A stretch of 58,629 nt of DNA from Hyphomicrobiales bacterium (lineage in GTDB: Bacteria > Pseudomonadota > Alphaproteobacteria > Rhizobiales > Rhizobiaceae): assembly GCA_900468625.1 (NCBI GenBank), contig UBUL01000035.1, positions 1 to 58,629 of the forward strand, in the 5' to 3' direction. The notes under the pieces are model-generated. The model worked only from the letters and a program-made list of their open reading frames with translations, ran no database searches and was not told the origin of the DNA. This document shows positions 54,075 to 58,629 of this stretch, in pieces. A program made the translations under genes and the position numbers. Every line of letters begins with the position of its first letter. Within the stretch, counting starts at the first letter, position 1.

Positions 54075-54983
54075 ATGTGCGGAATTGTCGGTCTTTTCTT
54101 GAAGGATAAGGCGCTGGAGCCGAGACTCGGCGCGCTTCTATCCTCGATGCTGATCACGATGACCGATCGCGGACCTGATAGCGCAGGCATTGCGATCTAT
54201 GGGAGCGATAACGGCAACACGGCGAAGATCACCGCTCAGTCGGCCGATCCGGCAAAGGATTTCGACGGATTGGACTATGAGCTGAGACGCGCGCTCGACG
54301 TGCCGGTGACCGTGACTGTCAAGAGCACCCATGCCGTCATCACTCTTGCCAAGGACAAGCTCGACGAGGGCAGGAGGGTCCTGGCGACCCTGCGCCCGAA
54401 TGTCCGCGTCATGAGCAGCGGCGATACCGTCGAGATCTACAAGGAAGTCGGCCTGCCAAAGGATGTGATTTCGCGCTTTGGCGTGACCGGCATGTCCGGG
54501 ACGCACGGCATCGGTCACACGCGCATGGCAACAGAGTCCGCCGTCACGACGCTTGGCGCCCATCCGTTCTCCACAGGCTCGGACCAGTGCCTGGTCCACA
54601 ACGGTTCGCTGTCGAACCACAACAATCTGCGCCGCGAGCTGAAGCGCGAGGGCATGACCTTCGAAACGGAAAACGACACCGAAGTCGCCGCCGCCTATCT
54701 CACCGCCGAGATGGCCAAGGGCAAGGATCTCGGCGCGGCGCTCGAAAGCGCGGTCGACGATCTCGACGGCTTCTTCACCTTCGTCGTCGGCACCAAGTCG
54801 GGCTTCGGCGTCGTCCGCGATCCCATCGCCTGCAAGCCGGCTGTCATGGCCGAAACCGATCAATATGTCGCCTTCGGCTCCGAATATCGCGCGCTCGTCA
54901 ATCTGCCTGGTATCGAGGATGCCCGCATTTGGGAGCCGGAGCCGGCAACCGTCTACTTCTGGGATCACGAAAAGGCTGCCTGA
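54075..54983 (+). CDS. glxB: Class II glutamine amidotransferase (GlxB / MgsA-like)
   Basis: A 302-residue amidotransferase domain that stands alone. MCGIVGLF places the nucleophile Cys at position 2, followed by DRGPDSAG, GHTRMATES and CLVHNGSLSNH, the conserved Arg, Asn and Gly residues of the glutaminase site. It corresponds to the glutaminase part of glutamate synthase, and in the NMG pathway to MgsA. GGAGG lies 8 bases before ATG 54075. It is followed by glxC after 29 bases. Confidence 0.92.
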   Translation: MCGIVGLFLKDKALEPRLGALLSSMLITMTDRGPDSAGIAIYGSDNGNTAKITAQSADPAKDFDGLDYELRRALDVPVTVTVKSTHAVITLAKDKLDEGRRVLATLRPNVRVMSSGDTVEIYKEVGLPKDVISRFGVTGMSGTHGIGHTRMATESAVTTLGAHPFSTGSDQCLVHNGSLSNHNNLRRELKREGMTFETENDTEVAAAYLTAEMAKGKDLGAALESAVDDLDGFFTFVVGTKSGFGVVRDPIACKPAVMAETDQYVAFGSEYRALVNLPGIEDARIWEPEPATVYFWDHEKAA

Positions 54984-55012
54984 CAGGCTTGCTGCAATCG
55001 AGAGAGTTTTTC

Positions 55013-55699
55013 ATGCCAGTTTTCGACCTATCCGTCACGCCGCTGCGTGAACTCAACAGCGCTCTTCATGGCCTTCCTGCGGGCACCAATGATCTAGCCT
55101 TCGAAGTCGTCAATCCGCGTGGTCATCATGCCGTGGCTGCCGGTATCGATGCAGCCGTTACTGTCGATATCAAGGGTTCTGTCGGCTACTACTGCGCCGG
55201 CATGAACGATGGCGGCAACGTCACTGTGCATGGCTCCGTCGGCCCGGGCGTTGCGGAAAACATGATGTCCGGCATCGTCGTCATCGAAGGCGATGCCAGC
55301 CAGTATGCCGGTGCGACCGGGCAGGGTGGCCTGCTCGTCATCAAGGGCAATGCCGCTTCGCGCTGCGGCATCTCGATGAAGGGCATCGACATCGTCGTCC
55401 ACGGCAATATCGGCCATATGTCCGCCTTCATGGGACAGTCCGGCCATCTGGTCGTGCTGGGTGACGCCGGCGATGCGCTCGGTGACAGTCTCTACGAGGC
55501 CAAGCTCTTCGTCCGCGGTTCGGTGAAAAGCCTCGGCTCCGACTGTATCGAAAAGGAGATGCGTCCTGAGCACCTCGCAAAGCTTTCCGAGCTTCTGGAA
55601 AAAGCCGGCGTGCGCGGCGTCAGGCCGGAAGAGTTCAAGCGCTACGGATCGGCGCGCAAGCTCTACAATTTCAACATCGACAATGCCGACGCCTATTGA
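55013..55699 (+). CDS. glxC: GXGXG-domain protein (GlxC / MgsB-like)
   Basis: A 228-residue right-handed beta-helix protein. Repeated glycine-based turns are visible (GSVGYYCAGMNDGGNVTVHG, GSVGPG, ASQYAGATGQGGLLVIKG, GNIGHMSAFMGQSGHLVVLG), equal to the C-terminal glutamate-synthase domain that connects glutaminase and FMN sites. In the NMG pathway it is MgsB. The start ATG 55013 has GAGAG before it. Confidence 0.9.
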   Translation: MPVFDLSVTPLRELNSALHGLPAGTNDLAFEVVNPRGHHAVAAGIDAAVTVDIKGSVGYYCAGMNDGGNVTVHGSVGPGVAENMMSGIVVIEGDASQYAGATGQGGLLVIKGNAASRCGISMKGIDIVVHGNIGHMSAFMGQSGHLVVLGDAGDALGDSLYEAKLFVRGSVKSLGSDCIEKEMRPEHLAKLSELLEKAGVRGVRPEEFKRYGSARKLYNFNIDNADAY

Positions 55700-55714
55700 G
55701 ACGAAGGGGACCTC

Positions 55715-57043
55715 ATGAGCTATCACAATCCATATACGCCACCCCGCAAGTCGGCGACCTTCGACGATTATACGCTCGCTGAAATCCGTCGCGCGGCGGC
55801 GACCGGCATCTACGACATCCGCGGCGCCGGCACCAAGCGCAAGGTACCGCATTTCGACGATCTGCTCTTTCTCGGTGCGTCGATCTCGCGCTACCCGCTC
55901 GAAGGCTACCGCGAGAAATGCGACACCACCGTCGTCCTCGGCAGCCGTTTCGCCAAGAAGCCGATTACCCTCAAGACCCCCATTACCATCGCCGGCATGA
56001 GCTTCGGCGCGCTTTCGGGCAATGCCAAGGAAGCGCTCGGGCGTGGCGCGACGCTTGCGGGAACGTCGACCACGACGGGCGACGGTGGCATGACCAACGA
56101 GGAGCGCGGCCATTCGCAGACACTGGTCTATCAATATCTCCCCTCGCGCTACGGCATGAACCCTAGGGATTTGCGCCGTGCCGATGCGATCGAAGTCGTA
56201 GTGGGCCAAGGTGCAAAGCCCGGCGGCGGCGGCATGCTGCTTGGCCAGAAGATTTCCGATCGCGTCGCCCACATGCGCAATCTGCCGAAGGGCATCGACC
56301 AGCGCTCGGCCTGCCGTCATCCGGACTGGACCGGTCCGGACGATCTCGAAATCAAGATCATGGAATTGCGCGAGATCACCGATTGGGAAAAGCCGATCTA
56401 TGTCAAGGTCGGCGGTGCGCGGCCCTATTACGACACGGCACTCGCCGTCAAGGCCGGCGCCGATGTCGTCGTTCTTGATGGCATGCAGGGCGGTACGGCA
56501 GCAACGCAGGACGTCTTCATCGAGAATGTCGGCATGCCGACGCTCGCCTGTATCCGTCCCGCCGTCCAGGCGCTGCAGGATCTTGGCATGCACCGCAAGG
56601 TGCAGCTCATCATCTCCGGCGGTATCCGCTCCGGTGCGGATGTGGCGAAGGCTCTGGCGCTTGGTGCGGATGCGGTGGCCATCGGCACGGCCGCACTGGT
56701 TGCGATCGGCGACAACGATCCGAAATGGGAAGAGGAATACCAGAAACTCGGCACGACGGCCGGTGCTTATGACGATTGGCACGAAGGCAAGGACCCGGCG
56801 GGCATCACCACCCAGGATCCCGAGCTTGCCAACCGCCTCGATCCGATTGCGGCCGGCCGGCGCCTTGCCAACTATCTCAAGGTGATGACGCTGGAGGCGC
56901 AGACGATCGCACGCGCCTGCGGCAAAAATCACCTGCACAATCTGGAACCGGAGGACCTGTGTGCCCTGACGATGGAAGCTGCCGCCATGGCGCAGATCCC
57001 GCTCGCCGGCACCAACTGGTATCCGGGCAAGGGAGGCTTTTGA
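55715..57043 (+). CDS. glxD: FMN-binding glutamate synthase family protein (GlxD / MgsC-like)
   Basis: A 442-residue TIM-barrel flavoprotein. ITIAGMSFGALSGNAKEALG, TTTGDGGMTNEER, GQGAKPGGGGMLLGQKI, VKVGGARPYYD, DGMQGGTAATQ and IISGGIRSGADVAKALALGADAVAIGTAAL are the GltB/GltS signatures for FMN and 2-oxoglutarate binding. Cys residues near the C-terminus (ACGKNH, DLCALT) may bind an iron-sulfur cluster in relatives. In the NMG pathway it forms N-methylglutamate with MgsA and MgsB; AAGGGG precedes ATG 55715. Confidence 0.92.
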   Translation: MSYHNPYTPPRKSATFDDYTLAEIRRAAATGIYDIRGAGTKRKVPHFDDLLFLGASISRYPLEGYREKCDTTVVLGSRFAKKPITLKTPITIAGMSFGALSGNAKEALGRGATLAGTSTTTGDGGMTNEERGHSQTLVYQYLPSRYGMNPRDLRRADAIEVVVGQGAKPGGGGMLLGQKISDRVAHMRNLPKGIDQRSACRHPDWTGPDDLEIKIMELREITDWEKPIYVKVGGARPYYDTALAVKAGADVVVLDGMQGGTAATQDVFIENVGMPTLACIRPAVQALQDLGMHRKVQLIISGGIRSGADVAKALALGADAVAIGTAALVAIGDNDPKWEEEYQKLGTTAGAYDDWHEGKDPAGITTQDPELANRLDPIAAGRRLANYLKVMTLEAQTIARACGKNHLHNLEPEDLCALTMEAAAMAQIPLAGTNWYPGKGGF

Positions 57044-57120
57044 TATTTCGGCCGGGCCGGTAGGCCCGGCCGTTCAATGCATCATCGAAGTGTCTCGAAG
57101 AAATCCAAAGGGGAACGAGA

Positions 57121-58428
57121 ATGACACTGGATCTTGCTGCCTTTGCAAAGGACAAAGGCATCAAATATTTCATGATCAGTTATACGGATCTTTTTTCCGG
57201 CCAGCGCGCCAAGCTGGTACCGGCGCAGGCCATTGCGGGTATGCAGGAAGATGGTGCCGGCTTTGCCGGCTTCGCGACCTGGCTCGACATGACGCCCGCC
57301 CATCCCGATCTTTTTGCCGTACCCGACGCATCTTCCGTCATCCAGCTCCCATGGAAGAAGGACGTTGCCTGGGTCGCGGCCGATTGCATGATGGAGGGCG
57401 AACTCGTGGGCCAAGCACCGCGAAACGTGCTGAAGAAGCTCGTGAAAGAAGCGGAGACCGCAGGTAAACGCGTCAAGACCGGCGTCGAAGCCGAATTCTT
57501 CCTGATCACCGCTGATGGCGGCAAGATATCGGATGAATACGACACGGCGGAAAAGCCCTGCTATGATCAGCAGGCCGTCATGCGGCGCTACGACGTCATC
57601 TCCGAGATCTGCGACTATATGCTCGAGCTCGGCTGGGGCGCCTATCAGAACGACCACGAGGACGCCAACGGCCAGTTCGAGATGAACTGGGAATTCGACG
57701 ACGCCCTGAAGACGGCCGACAAGCACTCCTTCTTCAAATTCATGGTCAAGTCGATCGCCGAGAAACACGGGCTTCGCGCGACCTTCATGCCGAAGCCTTT
57801 CAAGGGGCTGACGGGCAATGGCTGCCATTGCCATATTTCCGTGTGGGACAATGACGGCAGGATCAATGTCTTTGCCGATAGGGAGGCCGAATTCGGCCTG
57901 TCGGCCGAAGGCAAGCATTTTCTCGGCGGCATCATGAAACATGCCTCGTCGCTGGCGGCGATCACCAATCCCACCGTCAATTCCTACAAGCGTATCAATG
58001 CTCCGCGCACGACGTCGGGCGCCACCTGGTCTCCCAACACCGTGACATGGACCGGCAACAACCGCACCCATATGGTGCGTGTACCCGGTCCCGGCCGCTT
58101 CGAGCTGCGCCTGCCCGATGGCGCCGTCAATCCCTACCTGCTTCAGGCCGTCATCATTGCTGCTGGCCTGGACGGGTTGCGCAGCAAGGCCGACCCCGGA
58201 CCGCATCACGATATCGACATGTATGCTCAGGGGCATCTGGTGAAGAACGCGCCGCGCCTGCCGCTCAATCTGCTCGATGCGCTTCGGGCCTATGACGAGG
58301 ACGAGGGGCTGAAACAAGCGATCGGTTCGGAGTTCTCCGAAGCCTACCTCAAGCTCAAGCATCAGGAATGGAACGCCTACTGCTCGCACTTCACGCAGTG
58401 GGAGCGCGACAGCACGCTCGATATCTGA
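57121..58428 (+). CDS. glnT: Type III glutamine-synthetase-like ligase (GlnT / gamma-glutamylmethylamide synthetase GmaS)
   Basis: A 435-residue ATP-dependent ligase. VKTGVEAEFFLI, NDHEDANGQFEMNWEF, GNGCHCHIS, NSYKRINAPRTTSGATWSP, NNRTHMVRVPGPGRFELRLPDGAVNPYLLQAVI are the glutamine-synthetase active-site blocks, and the length fits the GlnT/GmaS group. GmaS joins methylamine to glutamate. Gene context (mgsABC-like genes upstream, mgdABCD-like operon on the other strand) favours GmaS over a simple GS. AAGGGGA is before ATG 57121. Confidence 0.9.
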   Translation: MTLDLAAFAKDKGIKYFMISYTDLFSGQRAKLVPAQAIAGMQEDGAGFAGFATWLDMTPAHPDLFAVPDASSVIQLPWKKDVAWVAADCMMEGELVGQAPRNVLKKLVKEAETAGKRVKTGVEAEFFLITADGGKISDEYDTAEKPCYDQQAVMRRYDVISEICDYMLELGWGAYQNDHEDANGQFEMNWEFDDALKTADKHSFFKFMVKSIAEKHGLRATFMPKPFKGLTGNGCHCHISVWDNDGRINVFADREAEFGLSAEGKHFLGGIMKHASSLAAITNPTVNSYKRINAPRTTSGATWSPNTVTWTGNNRTHMVRVPGPGRFELRLPDGAVNPYLLQAVIIAAGLDGLRSKADPGPHHDIDMYAQGHLVKNAPRLPLNLLDALRAYDEDEGLKQAIGSEFSEAYLKLKHQEWNAYCSHFTQWERDSTLDI

Positions 58429-58454
58429 GCGCGTTAAAAGATGCGAGGACTAAT

Positions 58455-58480
58455 CCATATGCCACGTTTTTCGCATATGG
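58455..58480 (+). terminator. Hairpin after glnT
   Basis: CCATATGC (58455-58462) and GCATATGG (58473-58480) form an 8-bp stem with a T-rich 10-base loop 27 bases after the glnT stop. No T run follows, so it may be an mRNA-end stabiliser or a weak terminator. Confidence 0.4.
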
Positions 58481-58498
58481 TGGGATCATCCTCGGAAG

Positions 58499-58525
58499 CT
58501 CCTTCTCCCCGCTGGGGAGAAGGAG
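58499..58525. repeat. Palindromic repeat of rhizobial intergenic type
   Basis: CTCCTTCTCCCC and its complement GGGGAGAAGGAG are separated by GCT. This CT/AG-rich palindrome resembles intergenic palindromic elements (RIME/REP-like) common in Rhizobium. It lies between glnT and the next gene. Confidence 0.6.
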
Positions 58526-58610
58526 TGTGCGGCAGCGTACCTGCCTCATGTGCGATTGCCTGGGACACATGAGGCGGAATTTTAGCCGCAGAATGCGGAG
58601 GAAGATCAGC

Positions 58611-58629
58611 ATGACAAGCTATGTACTGA
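58611..58629 (+). CDS. purU: Start of formyltetrahydrofolate deformylase (PurU), continues beyond window
   Basis: The final bases read ATG ACA AGC TAT GTA CTG, giving MTSYVL, preceded by GGAGGA. PurU proteins of rhizobia commonly begin with MTSYVL, and purU sits next to sox/NMG genes in related genomes, where it converts 10-formyl-THF to formate. Six residues are a thin basis, so this rests mostly on context. Confidence 0.5.

Noticed and set aside
55094..56938. Minus-strand open frame of 614 codons
   Set aside because: Antisense to glxC and glxD, which show clear GXGXG and FMN motifs; no ribosome-binding site or similarity.
57082..58389. Minus-strand open frame of 435 codons
   Set aside because: Antisense to the GS-like gene; all active-site blocks are on the plus strand.

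Overview
The window looks like part of a repABC secondary replicon (plasmid or chromid) of a Rhizobium-type alphaproteobacterium. The evidence is a complete repA-repB-repC module with a counter-transcribed RNA between repB and repC, a divergent soxBDAG / glxABCD-glnT-type locus as known from rhizobial megaplasmids, several toxin-antitoxin pairs, IS remnants and many decayed genes. No rRNA, tRNA or CRISPR was seen.

Layout. 1-5.9 kb: a five-gene plus-strand cassette (TPP enzyme missing its 5' end, enolase-superfamily enzyme, internally duplicated membrane protein, gluconate-dehydrogenase subunit-3-like protein, GMC oxidoreductase) that looks like an oxidation and dehydration route for a sugar acid or polyol. 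5.9-9.3 kb: scrap yard with a frameshifted DUF6984 gene, an IS4-type transposase joined to the tail of an IS110-type transposase, a hairpin-rich non-coding stretch, a ParE-type TA pair and a histidine-kinase fragment. 9.5-12.9 kb: acyltransferase, membrane-anchored AraC regulator, small exported proteins. 13-16 kb: a ModA-like binding protein and FecE-like ATPase whose permease has been cut off and joined to a truncated NrsF gene. 16.3-21.5 kb: HXXEE protein, a gene interrupted by an amber codon, cheW (frameshifted) and an MCP. 22-29 kb: exported histidine phosphatase, CadD-like transporter, GSU2403-type nucleotidyltransferase, transglutaminase-like protease, and vapB-vapC-integrase in one overlapping unit. 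29-35 kb: a PIN-toxin remnant with a 13-G tract, CheB-like methylesterase, a CheB-CheR-PAS-HWE-kinase gene split by a frameshift, a response regulator and a cold-shock protein. 36-40 kb: GT39-like glycosyltransferase and a class B penicillin-binding protein (FtsI/PBP2 type). 40-47 kb: efflux-pump pseudogene, HIT protein, His-rich peptide and repCBA, with three copies of a perfect 16-bp palindrome around repC and repB that may be the partition site.

47-58.6 kb is the best understood block. Minus-strand soxB-soxD-soxA-soxG diverge from an AraC/DJ-1 regulator, an XRE-cupin regulator, a glutamine amidotransferase, a GXGXG protein, an FMN glutamate-synthase-like protein, a type III glutamine-synthetase-like protein and the first codons of what looks like purU. 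This gene set is what is expected for the N-methylglutamate pathway of methylamine use (gmaS, mgsABC, mgdABCD), with released C1 units passing to tetrahydrofolate. Sarcosine oxidation is the alternative reading.

Several frameshifts (DUF6984, IS4 transposase, cheW, CheB-CheR kinase) are each explained by one missing base in a G or C run, and a PIN gene carries G13. That pattern suggests either homopolymer base-calling errors or slipped-strand variation, and it matters for how the broken genes are read.
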